The notes under the pieces: generated by a model
What the model was told of the DNA's origin: nothing
Seen by the model: only the letters and a program-made list of their open reading frames with translations
Databases searched by the model: none
Assembly: GCA_963556255.1 (NCBI GenBank)
Contig: OY744616.1
Location: 5,187,723 to 5,251,722 of the forward strand
Reading direction: 5' to 3'
DNA: 64,000 bases
Source of the DNA: Allolobophora icterica
Taxonomy: Eukaryota; Annelida; Clitellata; Crassiclitellata; Lumbricidae
Position numbers and translations under genes: made by a program
Shown here: piece by piece, positions 35,996-47,318 of the stretch
Position numbering within the stretch: the first letter of the stretch is position 1
Layout: every line of letters starts with the position of its first letter

Positions 35996-36965
35996 GTGTG
36001 GTTTTAAAAGTATTTATTGTATTGTATTGTATTGTATTGTATTCGGATATTTATAAAGCGCTTCTAGCGGGAGGGCCATTCAGAAGCGCTCCCAGTGCGA
36101 TAGACCCCGAGAGAAAAAGCAAGTTTTAAGAAAGGTAAAAGAGGAAGAGACGCTACCTGAGAGAATAGAAGAACGAACAAACGGAGGAAGCCCATTCCAA
36201 AGAGCAGGGCCAATGGAAGCAAACGACCTAGATTGAGCCAGTGAAGTCCTGACACGGGGAACGAGGAGGTCCAAACGGTCAGATGAACGAAGAGGACGAA
36301 GAGAAGCCGCAGAGTGAGGGCGATGAAATAAGTCACATAAATATTTTGGAGCGAAACCAAGCTGAGCCTTAGAGACAAGGATGAGGACCTTAAATTGGAT
36401 GCGGGCAGAAAGCGGGAGCCAGTGGAGTTCTTCTGCCATAAAGGTGGTGATATGAGAGAATCGAGGAAGACGGGCAATTAATCTAGCAGCAGCATTGAGA
36501 ACGGACTGAAGAGGAGCAAGACGGACTTTGGGAAGACCAATGAGGAGGGAATTGCAGTAGTCAAGTCTAGAGCAGACAAATGCATGGACAATTGAAGTGA
36601 AAATTGGAGATGACAGAGAGCGACGGATAGCTCTAAGGCGCCTTAGGTGAAAATAGGAAGTGCGAGTGAGTTTGGAAATGTGTTCAGTAAAGGTGAGAGA
36701 ATTGTCAAGGGTCACTCCTAGATCACGAACGCTAGACGAGAAAGTGAAAAGCGAAAACCTTTGAGACAGCACAGCAAAGTCGAGTTTTTTAAGTTGCTGA
36801 GGAGTGCCAAACCAGATAAACTGGGTTTTTGACGAATTGAGGGAGAGGCGATTGCAAGACATCCAGGTATGAAGATCACGAGAAAGAGCTTCGATGCGCT
36901 GAACAAGAAGAAGTTGAGAGGAAGGAGGCCCATGGACATAAGCCTGGACATCATACATCATTATT
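35996..36965 (-). mobile_element. CR1/L2-like LINE, 5'-truncated at the catalytic motif
   Basis: A 293-codon open frame (36,080-36,961) covers the reverse transcriptase from just after the YADD box: the first readable residues (DVQAYVHGP) align with the DTQAYLHGP that follows YADD in the 59,218 element. Then come SCNRLSLNSSKTQFIWFG, SSVRDLGVTLD, LQSVLNAAARLI, HWLPLSARIQFKVL and SRSFASIGPALWNGLPP. The 3' end has AGAAGCGCTTTATAAATATC and an (ATACA)n-type tail at 36,000-36,040. The open frame has no stops, so insertion may be fairly recent. 5' truncation is normal for LINEs, so this copy cannot encode an active enzyme. Confidence 0.9.
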
Positions 36966-37084
36966 GAAGTGGATCTTCAAACTGTTTCTGGTAGAGTTCC
37001 ATTCAGCGGGACCAGCCACCTCAAACATCCTATTTCCAAATTGAAGATTTCATCTTTTGACTACAAAGTCTACTTTTGACGCTG

Positions 37085-37545
37085 AATGTAAACGTTATGC
37101 TGAAAGAGGATGATGAATCATTTCAGAAGAAGATAAAGCATTTAAGAGATGATGAAGCATTTCAAAGGAAGATAAAAAATTTCAGAGGCTGATCAAGCAT
37201 TTCAGAAGATAAAGAATAATCTAAGAGGAAGATAAAGCACTTCAGAGGAAGATAAAGCATTTAAGAGGAAAGAGGATGATGAAGCATTTCAGAAGAAGAT
37301 AAAGCATTTCAGAGGAAGATAAAGCATTTGAGAAGAGATAAAGCATTTCAGAGGATGATGAAGCATTTCAGAAGAAGATAAAGCATTTCAGAAGAAGATA
37401 AAGCATTTCAGAAGAAGATAAAGCATTTCAGAGGATGAAGAAGCATTTCAGAAGAAGATAAAGCATTTCAGAGGAAGATAAAGCACTTCAGAGGAAGATA
37501 CAGCATTTCATAAGAAGATAAAGCACTTCAGAGTATGAAGAAGCG
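37085..37545. repeat. Tandem array, 20-bp unit, about 22 copies
   Basis: Units with the core aagataaagcatttcagaag; variants are gatgatgaagcatttcagaa and aagataaagcacttcagagg. No frame is kept open throughout. Confidence 0.95.
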
Positions 37546-37918
37546 TTTCAGAGCTTGCACATTCTACGTTAAACACAAACCACTAAACACGAAATTGTTT
37601 TATCTTACATTGAAGACTACGGATTACATGAGTTATGAAAATCAGTTCTATTCGACATTGCACATTAGCTTACATAGATTGTTGCAAAATTTGGCAATTA
37701 ACACAGTCACTGAAGCACAACAGTCAGAAGAATACCAACAAATGCGTATTAATTATTATTATTACGCATATATTAAGCACCACTCCACTACCTAATAACC
37801 AAGTACCAATTGATGGCACTGAGCAATTGTGAGCAAAGGACTTACTCAAGGTCCCTGCACAGTAACCATCTCAGGGGAGGAGGCTCGGACCCGTACTCTC
37901 TGCAGTACAAGGCAAGCG

Positions 37919-38972
37919 CATGGGCGTCCGGAGGGGTGGCAAGGGGGCATCTGCCCCCTGGATTTTGCGCTTATCTTACAAAAATAAAGTCTTATGATTA
38001 TTACAACAGTCCCAACACGATTTTCAATGCGAAAAACACTCAATTATTTAGGCAAGTCATTGACCATTATTTATTTTTACAGTTATCACGTGTTCTGTGT
38101 TCATAAATAGCTACTGTATGCAAAAACGTCATTTAGCCACACCTAGTGATGTGAGCGTGAAATATTTCATTTGAAATATTTCATTTCTGACAGGTTTTTT
38201 TGAAATATTTCAATGACCAAAAAAAACATGTTTTTTTTACATCTCTATGAATAACAATGAGGAAATCTTGTAACTGACAGATTTTAGCAGTATAATTACT
38301 ATTAATAATGGTTTACTCTGTCTGACTGATAGTACTATTTATGTTTGTGTTCTAAGTTGTATTCTTAGAACTTTTTGTAAAATTTTGTTCGCCGGATTAT
38401 TATTGAGTCTAGTTGACATAGTATTTGTGATTTATAATTTGTCTTGTAAAGTCACTAAAGTGTTTCGAATTCTATACGATTGACTGTGTCCTAGGCTAGC
38501 AGAATTTAGCTAAAATCACATTTATTTCATTTATGACAAAACAAGTGATTAATAATAAATGTTAAGCATAACAATGAACAATAACATCTACTTTATTAGA
38601 TCAAACTGTAATTTGTGACATTTGGTGAATAAAATATGTTTTTCAACATATAATGTAACTCTCATAAAAGTCATTCTTAAAAACAGGTAATTAGAAATAA
38701 ATTGAGTATCTCGAGGATGGTCATCACTAACACAATAATGCATATAATATGTAATATGAGAGAAATAAATAAACTGTTATTATGGTTGTAATTAGTTGTA
38801 AAATGTAAAAAAAACTAATTTCAAATGTTTCAAAGGAAACTGAAATATTTCAAATAAAACTGAAATATTTCATTGAAATATTTCAATGCCAAAAAAAACA
38901 TGTTTTTTTACATCTCTAGCCACACCCCTTACAAAAATTCCCCCCTCACAAAAATTCCTGTGGACGCCCATG
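37919..38972. mobile_element. hAT-like element 1 (about 270 bp of its own plus a nested insert)
   Basis: Perfect 11-bp terminal inverted repeats CATGGGCGTCC and perfect 8-bp direct repeats ggcaagcg (37,911-37,918 and 38,973-38,980). Inner ends carry related stretches (gggggcatctgccccc at the left, (acaaaaattcc)n at the right). No transposase. It contains element 2. Confidence 0.85.
38144..38918. mobile_element. hAT-like element 2 (775 bp), nested in element 1
   Basis: Perfect 8-bp direct repeats gccacacc (38,136-38,143 and 38,919-38,926). Ends are TAGTGATGT at the left and TAGAGATGT (complement) at the right. Subterminal gaaatatttca motifs recur many times at both ends in both orientations, a usual place for transposase binding sites. 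No open frame of note inside. Confidence 0.85.
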
Positions 38973-38987
38973 GGCAAGCGCTCTCAC

Positions 38988-39248
38988 CATGGGCGGCGAT
39001 CCGGGGGGGACAAGACCCCCACCTTTAAGAGTGGGGGGACACGCCATACATCGGACCCCCCAAATTTTGAGGAAACACAAAAAAAGGTCATCAAATTTAA
39101 GCGGAAAAAAATTTTTTCACCTCTTTTTTCACAAGATCATTTCAATTTTTTTACCTCTTTTTTCACAAGACCAGTTCAAAACTCTTTTTTCACCAGATCA
39201 GTTCTAAAATGTCCTCCCCCCACCTGTCAAACAAGATCACCGCCACTG
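38988..39248. mobile_element. hAT-like element 3 (261 bp)
   Basis: Ends are CATGGGCGGCGATC at the left and CAGTGGCGGTGATC (complement) at the right. Flanks gctctcac and gctctcgc match at 7 of 8 positions. It sits 15 bp from element 1 in the same SINE. Interior: G-run near the left end and repeated ttttttcacaaga segments. Confidence 0.75.
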
Positions 39249-39317
39249 GCTCTCGCCAATTGGCTAGCGTGTCCCACCTGTGATGCTGTTGAGAGCAAGT
39301 CTCCCTGCATACAACAT

Positions 39318-42300
39318 CTACACAGGTCTAAAGCTGACCGACATGTATTTACGATTGATCTCCGCGAGTATGATCGAAAGCAACAGCGGTCGATCTGCTG
39401 CTCCGTTCTCTCGTAACATGCGTCCGTTAAAGTTTGGTGAGGTTCGTGAACGGTTGTCAGGAGCAGCAGTTGCAGTAGCAACCGATGAGGAGGATGAGGA
39501 AGAAGATGCGGGTGTGGAGGAAGCGAACGATTCGGATGAATGACTCAGCGCTGAGGTGGAAGAAACACTCGAGACTTCGACGCCATCTGTTGGCAAAAAC
39601 AATTTCATATGCTTATTTATTCATATATTTATTTACATATTTTTTATTTATTTATTTACATATTTTTATTTAGTTATTTACATATTCATCATTTACTTAC
39701 ATATTTACATATTTTTAGACTTTAGACACCTTTATTATTATAAGTAGTGGGACACTGTATACAACTGGTTAGAGCGCTCATCTTGTAACGCAGAGAGTAC
39801 GGGTTCGATTCTCCTCCCTTGAGACGGTTACTATGTAGAGACCTTGAGCAAGTCCCTCGCTCACGATTGCTCAGCGCCGTCAATTGATGCTTGGTCATTA
39901 GATAGTGGCACTTCATAAATTCGTAATAATAACAACACCAAGTGGACACCTAGACATAACTCTTGTCCTGTGGATTAGATGAGGCAGCAGGACTCTGGTT
40001 ACTGTTGATACTGCAAAGACATTCTCAGGCCCCTACTATGAGTCTTCTTGTAGCGTTGCTATACCAGTGAGCACTTATAGTTACAATCAAAACGTCGTTT
40101 ACCTTTAGTCGACTTCTTATTCGTGTTGTCTGCCAGATCCGACTTCTTTGCGACTTTTCCTGCTACTGTTGAAGCAGAGAGTCGCGACTTCTGAAAAACA
40201 GAGCAAAACTTAAAAAACTACAGTACAGGAAGCTCAATGGGATGCAGATGATACTAGCCCTACACAGACCATGTACTGATCATATTATAAGATAGCTGTA
40301 TATGGCACCAAGTAAATGTTTAGTCCCATTATATTACATTACTGACCTACACTAAACACCTCTCTTTGGTAATCAGACTTGGGTCTTCCCTTGACATCTC
40401 TGGACAACCCCTCTGACATGACGTAACGCTCATGAGTAAGTGCCCTGCACTTAGCTTTCTAGTGCATTAGAAATTTTGAGTTTAAACATAAGTGACCTAA
40501 GACAGGGACAAGGTGGCTGATTGGTAAGAGCGCTCGCCTTGTATCGCGGAGAGTACATGTTTGATACTCCTCCCCCAACATGGTTACTATGCAGGGACCT
40601 TAATTGAGCAATTCCTTCACTCACAATTGCTCAGTGCTATAGACTGACGCTTGGCCATTAGATAGTGGTGCTAAATAAATTTGTAATAATAATAATAATG
40701 GTAATAATATTTAGATGAATAAAAGGTACCGTGCCTTTCTTAAACAGTTGCTTCCATATTCCAAGGAGTCAAAAAACTGAGGTCTTTTGCTTCGCGTTCT
40801 TCTCGATCTCAGTGGCTGAACTTCATCCTTAATGGCATCTACAGACAAAACAGAATCTCATTTTGTTTAGAAGCAACACTTCTTATAAACGTCATGTGCA
40901 TTATCACCTGCTCACTTATTTCAGTCACCAAAACACAGTTATTTTATTTCAGTGGGTGTAAGGAAGATATCATTTGAACATTTCCATAGCGATGTCTTCC
41001 AACTACTTCTCAAAGACAACTACTCCTCACCAGGGTAACTGTTAGTCGCTCGTTAACAACACATTAAGTCCATCTCTAACGAAATTATGAAATAACATAA
41101 AATACAAAACAATATTTACACTGTGACATGATAAAATACAGTAAACTATGACTCAATACAGTGCAAAACAATACCATACAACTGAAACTCTACACTTCAG
41201 AAATTATGTGCAAAAAGCTAAAAAAAAGCTAGGCACTGTTTGGATCTTGAAAAGCACATCTGCGAACAAACAGTTGATGCCTTGTGCATGAGGTACCACA
41301 GCTATAGAAGTTACTAATTAGAAGACAAAGATCAGTCCCTAAGCTTGTCCTGAAGCAGCCATGGGTATGAAGCGTTAGCGACTTCATTATTCTTAGCATC
41401 AGCATACGAGGGCAGGTAGCCAGTCCTCTCTCACGCTATCTGATTTTCCCGCCGAGAGTGTAACAAATTTCTTCCCTGACAGGGATTTGAACCTCTTACC
41501 TCATAGTTCAGTCCAGCACGCTAACCACCATACTACCGTGCACCCTGTTACTAATTAACTAATAGTTACTAATAAGTTACTAATCAGCTAATAATAAATC
41601 TGAAAACCAACTTTGTTCATCTTCTAAAGTTGTTGGAGGAGAGGATTTTCGAAAATGAAACCCACACGAACACATCTTGCAAGCGGTTGGCAACTGAAAT
41701 TGGAAGAAGTAAATGATGCAATAATAAATGTTTTAATTCATCGTATTTTCTTCATTTCAGCTTGAATGTCTCCCACTTAAAGTGGAGGATGTGTTCAAGC
41801 CTCCTGCTCGGAGACAAAATTTGCTGTGTATGGACCATGAGCAACCCCATCACTCAATTATTGCTCAGCACTTTCGATTCATGCTTACGGTAATCGTTAG
41901 ATAGTGGAGCTTAATAAATTAAGAAATAATAACAAAAAGAAGCAGCAGCAACAACAATAAGTAAGTAAGTAAGTATTTTCTTTATTGAGAAGCACTAGCA
42001 AACGCACAGCGCTGTACATGGAAAACATATTTCTTTCTTTCTTTCTTTCTTTTTCTCCTCCGTCAAGTGTTCACCGACGATGAGGCTCCAACAAAACTTC
42101 TCCATTTCGGTCGGTCTCTTGCGAGTTCTATTGCCTTTTTTAACTCCCATCCTCTGTCTTCTATGTCCTCCAGTACATTATCTATCCACTTCTTCTTCGG
42201 TCGTCCCCTGCTCCTCGTTCCCTCCACTTCTCCGTGCAGCGACTTTGCCGGCATTCTTCCGCTCTCCATTCTGATCACATGTCCATACCATGTTAGTCTT

Positions 42301-44257
42301 CTTTTCTTTATTCTTTCCACTACCGTTTTCTTCTGTCCCAGTTCTTCTCGTGTCACTTCGTTCCGTATCTTTTCTCTCCGTGATCTATTCAGTAGTCCTC
42401 GTAGCCAACCCATCTCCGCCACCAGCAGTCTTCTCTCGTCCTCCCTTTTCACGCACCAAGACTCTGCTCCATACATAAGGACTGGTATTACCAGTGTTTC
42501 ATATAGCTTGGTTTTTGTTCTTATTGAGATGTTGCTTGATCTCCATAGTTTCCTCAGCTTTCCAAACATTGCTGATGCTAGCCCAATTCTTCTCCTTATG
42601 TCCCTTGTCGATTCTGCATCTTCCGTAATTACACCCCCAAGGTACACAAATTCCGCCACCTGTTCCAACTCCTCTCCTTCCAAGGTGATGGTTATCTTCT
42701 TTTTTTCCTTGCCAATTGTCATTGTTTTGGTCTTCTCTCCGTTGATCCTAAGCCCGAATCTTTTACTACTTTCGTGTACCCTGGTCGTTAGTTCCTGTAG
42801 TTGGCTTTCGGTTTCCGCCATCAGGTCTATATCGTCTGCAAATCTTAGGTTGTTGACTATTTCTCCATTTATTCTCACCCCTATTTCTGTATCTGCCAGC
42901 GCTATGTCCATCATTGCCTCCAATATCAGGTTGAATAGGTATGGGGATAGACCGCAGCCTTGTCTTACTCCAACATGTACTCTGAACCATTCCGTTAGCT
43001 CCCCGTCTACTCTCACTGCGCTTATCGTTTTACTGTACAGGTCCTCCAGTAGTTCCACTAGCTCTTCTGGTACTCCGTAAAACATATTAGAGTCAAATAA
43101 TCAAACAATATAACCAATAATATAAAAAGAGAGGTTACTGTAAATTAAGTGATACACAAGGATAGGAGATGAGAAGAGTATAATCTTGGAGAGCATAGTT
43201 ATTTGTATAGCATCCTAGCGAGGAAGCATTTCTGAGACAAGTTGTCATAACTTGGAAGCTCACGGTTGTGGGGCCATGGGCGCGTAGCGAGTGTGCATAA
43301 TCGCCGGCAGCATTTTATGTACCGGTAATACATGGCAAGGATTGAGCAAAATACCAATGACAACAACAACAGCAGCAAAAACAACAACACTAAGATAACC
43401 TGAGGGTCCTATTTGTGGGATTTTTCTAATACCTGTTTGTGACATTTCCTACATGTCTTCGTGATCTGTTTGCTGTTCACTTTCGATCTGCTGTCTGGTG
43501 ACCTCATCTCTCACGTCCAAATCTACACAACAAAAACCACTTAAGCATACCAACCATGCTGTCTCATCGTCTTGACCTCCCAGATTCTGACCTGGCACCA
43601 AAATCAACCTGCTTCATGCAGACTTGATTTGATCTAGTGTCAGTGCCTCTGATGCTGCTTTTGTGTGGTGCTGAGAGATTAGAGATTTACATTCACATTA
43701 CTAATAATAATAATAATAACATGGGACAATTTCTAGAGCGCCGTAACGTGACCATGCCGCTACAAGGGCGCTGTACAGACAACACCTACAGCCTAGCACG
43801 ATAGCCGGTCCTATTTAGCAGACGGATAAGCTTTGATGTAAAGCTGACGCTTTTCATTACGTTTACAAAGTGCAGCCTGGGTTCCTAAACCTGAACTGGG
43901 GCTTTGTAATGCAATAGTAATTGCAGATTTATATAGCCCTCTTCAAGAGATGCTTCTGATATGACAGCATCATACCATACAGTCAGACTGAATGGTTTTC
44001 AAACAAATACAGAAAATAAGTTGCAAGCTGCTAGGCAATCTACTCTTCTACGCCGCACTATGGAAGCAGTGTATGGCCATATATTAGTGTTATCAACCAG
44101 AAGGAAACTGCAGTCGTGAAGGGAGTTAGAAATGTTCTAGAAATGTTACATGTTCACAAAGACAATAAATACTTGCATCATCATTATCATCAATTCCTGA
44201 CCTGAGCCATTTGGCGGCGATGGCCATGAATAACTTATCTCCATTGTCATCGGTCAT
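39318..44257 (-). CDS. Unrecognised gene, partial exon set (hypothetical Ser/Lys-rich protein)
   Basis: Two 3' exons are well supported: 40190-40103 (acceptor tttttcag, donor gtaaac) and 39586-39318 (acceptor ccaacag, stop). They join in phase 1 and read a basic segment (KSRLSASTVAGKVAKKSDLA) then a Ser-rich tail with SSTPASSSSSSSSVATATAA. Possible upstream parts: a first coding exon 44257-44202 (MTDDNGDKLFMAIAAKWL, donor gtcagg), and an exon ending at 43,433 (donor gtatta) whose last codons read KQITKTCRKCHKQ, phase 0, which would join the 40,190 exon in frame. Their acceptor sides and mutual phases are not resolved. The CxxC pair followed by a basic, Ser-rich tail recalls the UPF0711 (C18orf21) family, but this is a guess from memory. 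An RTE-like LINE and SINEs fill the introns. Confidence 0.4.
39747..39935 (+). mobile_element. SINE family A, full-length copy
   Basis: Head GGGACACTGTATACAACTGG then TTAGAGCGCTCATCTTGTAA, B box GGTTCGATTC, tail GTGGCACTTCATAAATTCGT with AAT units. It lies between the two exons of the unrecognised minus-strand gene. Confidence 0.88.
40505..40705 (+). mobile_element. SINE family A, full-length copy
   Basis: Head GGGACAAGGTGGCTGATTGG, body CCTTAATTGAGCAATTCC, tail GTGCTAAATAAATTTG with (AAT)n. The B box is mutated (gtttgatactcc). Confidence 0.85.
41262..41316 (-). repeat. Dispersed repeat E, partial
   Basis: Minus-strand partial copy joined directly to the tail side of the SINE B copy at 41,320. 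Confidence 0.5.
41320..41548 (-). mobile_element. SINE family B copy
   Basis: Tail at the left (CCATGGCTGCTTCAGGACAA on the minus strand), body with an internal deletion, head at the right end containing GTGCTGGACTGAACTATGAG. Confidence 0.75.
41815..41940 (+). mobile_element. SINE family A, 5'-truncated copy
   Basis: Body (accatgagcaaccccatcac) and tail (gtggagcttaataaattaag) are present; the tRNA-like head is missing. Confidence 0.65.
41960..42022 (-). mobile_element. Retroelement 3' tail
   Basis: A (GTAA)n tail with tattttctttattgagaagc and caaacgcacagcgctgtaca; the complement occurs at 19,205-19,265. It abuts the RTE-like element's AAAG tail. Confidence 0.6.
42024..43085 (-). mobile_element. 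RTE-like non-LTR retrotransposon, 5'-truncated, 340-codon open frame
   Basis: The open frame 43,085-42,063 covers the palm and C-terminal domain of a reverse transcriptase: GVRQGCGLSPYLFNLILEAM (motif before the catalytic box), LRFADDIDLMAE (catalytic FADD), YLGGVITEDAESTRDIRRRI, LYETLVIPVLMYGAESWCVK, the RRLTWYGHVIRMESGRMPAK box and RGRPKKKWIDNVLEDIEDRG. This domain order and the 3' tail, an (AAAG)n microsatellite directly after the stop, suggest the RTE clade. Endonuclease and fingers domains are missing, so the copy is not autonomous. The frame is intact. It lies within an intron of the unrecognised minus-strand gene. Confidence 0.88.
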
Positions 44258-44397
44258 TTTTCAAGTCCATTGCTCCGTTAGTGTTACTGCGAGTGATGTT
44301 ATCTCCTTAATTACTTGCATACAAACTATTAAGTCATTAGAAGTATCTAGATAAGCTAAACTATGAATACACCTAAAGCAACCATTGGTTAATGGTG

Positions 44398-44580
44398 GGA
44401 TATGGTACCTGATTGGTTGAGCGCTTGCCTTGTAAGGCGAAGTGTATGGGTTCAAGCCTCCTCTACTGAGGCGGTTACTGTGTATGACCTTGAGCAAGTA
44501 TTTCACAATTGCTCATAGCCATCGATTAATGCTTAGTCGTTAGATAGTGGAGCCTAATAAATGAGTAACAATTTATTTTA
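44398..44580 (+). mobile_element. SINE family A, full-length copy
   Basis: Head GGGATATGGTACCTGATTGG, then TTGAGCGCTTGCCTTGTAAG; B-box-like GGTTCAAGCC; tail GTGGAGCCTAATAAATGAG. Confidence 0.85.
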
Positions 44581-44584
44581 TTTG

Positions 44585-46410
44585 TATCCTTTTGTTCTAT
44601 TAATATTACTACTAATATTAGGGTTGCAACTGTTAGTATTGTGTTAATTTCGATCTTATTTACTACTATTATAAATATGATCATTGTGACTGATAGTACT
44701 TGCTAACTAATGATGTGCATAAATTGCTTACATAGGACGGTCTATTACCAATTATTATTCTCTTATATTATAGTTGGACTCAATAAGCTCATCTGAGCTT
44801 TTTTCCCCTATTGAGTTGACTAAGGGGCCAGGGTCGTCCAATGACCTTGGGCTGTATCACTCATGACCGAATTTCAGAGGTACGTGTAGAAGAGACCTAC
44901 GTATTACGTAGCAGTTGTTATTATGTACATCTATTTCTTTTCCTTGACTTCCTAATGTCCGTTGGATGATCCGGTGTCCTGTTTTGGCAATAATTTGACG
45001 TGGTAAACTGGTCTATAATCCTCAGTTTTTTGTCAACTGTTTTGTTATCTTAATGTTACACTTTTGTTTATTATCAGATGGCAGTTGTCAAATTAAAAAA
45101 CGTAAATTGTCAATTCTGTCAATAAAAGTTGTCTTGTCTAACAATAATAATATAAATGAAGACTAGCCATTCAAGAATAATGCTATCCATAATATTTAAA
45201 ATCCTGAGAGATTACAGTTATGTGCGTCAGTTAAAAAATAATAATAAAAATAATATCTTGTGCATTGCGATAATGCTGCCCTGGAAATCCTTAGATTAGA
45301 TTAGTAAGTAAGTAATTAAGTATATTCTTGATTGCCCAATTGCTAATCACAATTTGGTGTACAGACATCTAATAAACACAGTTTCAAGTGTCAAGCTATT
45401 AACTTTCACTCTGCTGTCAGTCAGAGTAGTTCGCATTATTTGATACAATTTAATTCACTTCTAATCTACAATGATCACCCCTTCCACCATTTCCAACCGC
45501 AATGAAATCCTCTATCTAGGAGTTAGGATGAAAGCAGTCCTACCTACACTTCTTAAATAGGGCATTTATAAACACAATGACTGGATAATAAAAACACATA
45601 AATAATAATAAAAAAACCTAATAATAATAAAACATGAAAATAATAGTAAAAAGCAAATAATTATAAAACACAGTAATAAAAAAACACAATAATAAAAACA
45701 CATTTATACTAATACTAATAAAGCACATAAATATAAAAACATAAATAATAAGAAAAACCTAAAAATAATGTCTCAAAGACAATGCGTGTAAATGTACACA
45801 TTTTCCTGCAATGTAATGTCAATTTCCTCAATTTCTGTTGTGACAGTATGGCATCAATCCTACTTTTTTTATTGGGTGAGATCCTGGGTAACAACAGAGA
45901 ACAAATGATCGAGCCCTATTGATAAGCACTTGGTGGATGTCAAACAACCCTGCTGATGTCTTATTCCTACTCGCGAACCTACCTATATCGTTGAATATCA
46001 AAAGGAATGTTTGGTTGCTATTATAAGGACTTTGGTACATAAAAACTCATTACTCACCTTGTTTATTCAGTTTTGACTGCACCACGCCGGTTAATTACTG
46101 TTTTAGTTCATGCTTCAAACTTCATTTAAATTAGCAATACGACTGTTTGATTAAATGTTTTTAATCACGCGTTCCAAAGTGCGAATTATTTTTGCAAAAA
46201 TTTCACCTTCAGAATAGTTTTTTCTGCAGTATTACTTTTAAAGCAAAGAAAAATAAGAATTTCGTTCGCTAGTTCTGTCGTCCTTTCATACGTTCGCTCG
46301 TTCCTATGTCATTTAACGTTTCAACAATGAAACTTTCTACTTTTAAGAAAGCTTTTATTTCCCGCGAACAAGCTCACTTTAGCGGTAACAGTCGAGATGC
46401 AATTATAATC
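44585..46410. other. Spacer without a supported gene
   Basis: AT-rich with many AATAATAA runs (45,590-45,770). I see no exon with consistent splice sites. Confidence 0.5.
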
Positions 46411-46419
46411 ATAATTTAC

Positions 46420-46575
46420 CTTTCAGGCTGCAATTTCAATCGATAATTTAACGTATCGAGGTATCTGCAGATTTCGTAAACAACTGATGCAGCTTCTGCG
46501 ATATATGCAACTGAGGTAGTTGACCCAAAGACGTGTTCTTTTGAATGGATCGGTTGCCTGTGTTCGGATCAGTTC
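46420..46575 (-). CDS. Candidate exon of an unidentified minus-strand gene
   Basis: One minus-strand frame is open from just after a stop near 46,575 and reads SKEHVFGSTTSVAYIAEAAS then VVYEICRYLDTLNYRLKLQP, ending at a donor site (gtaaat at 46,419). The helix-like, non-repetitive composition looks like real protein. It has no Met, so it would be an internal exon, but its acceptor is weak and I do not recognise the family. It lies 0.75 kb upstream of, and divergent from, the PPP2R3C-like start. Confidence 0.3.
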
Positions 46576-47318
46576 TGGATCCATTCCGAACATACACAGA
46601 AATGCCGTGATAAGGCATGAATAAGCAAGCAAGTATGTAGAAGATTGACATTGTCGGTTAACTGTAAAAATGCTCTATCGTACCACGGAAATGAAAGCGT
46701 CTATAAGCCAATGCGAAATTTTAAATATTTTGGCAGCAATACTCCCATTAATTAATTAACTATGAGTGTAACTATGAGTATGAGATAAATTCGGAGTGAG
46801 TTTGCTAACGGCCAATCGCAGTACAAAACAAAAAGCGGTTGGCAGTCTTGTGTGAGGTCATGCTGTAGTAGAGTGAGGGTACGTCCAGCATACTGCTCAA
46901 AATTTGCAAAAAATAAGCTACGTACTAGGCATGTAAACAATTATTTGATCACATCTGAAACTATACACCCTAATTCAGTCAAATACGAAACAAATATGAT
47001 AAAACAATTGTTTAGTGAAGACTGGACGACGATAACTTGATGTCCAGCCTCCAGAAAGTCTAATCAGAATCAGAAAATGAAGATCCGTAACATTCCTACG
47101 GTACTTACTTGCTTTGCATGAATAATTTATCGATGAATACTAAATAGTTTTAGACTTCAGAGCATAGTCGTTGAAATCAGCAACAACCTACTTTGCGAAA
47201 AATTGAAAGTTCTCTATTTTCACTCAATCGTATTTTTATATTTATTGTTTTCAGTTAAAAGTAGATACTTAGTCATTAAAATCTGAAATAAATAAGCAAT
47301 TTTATGGTCGTGGGTAAA

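Larger units (their letters stand above)
37770..39272 (-). mobile_element. SINE family A copy broken by three hAT-like insertions
   Basis: Pieces 37,770-37,918, 38,973-38,987 and 39,249-39,272 together make one family-A SINE: tail and body at the left, then the tRNA-like head (GCTAGCCAATTGGCGAGAGC on the minus strand) at the right. The target duplications at both breaks lie within the SINE, so it is older than the inserts. Confidence 0.85.

Noticed and set aside
40730..40838. Candidate minus-strand exon (DAIKDEVQPLRSRRTRSKRP...) with acceptor ctgtag and donor gtacct
   Set aside because: Splice sites look fair and one frame is open, but its phases do not fit the 40,103-40,190 exon or the upstream pieces, so it was not included in the gene model.
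42067..43080. A 337-codon plus-strand open frame
   Set aside because: Antisense shadow of the RTE-like reverse-transcriptase frame, which has clear motifs on the minus strand.
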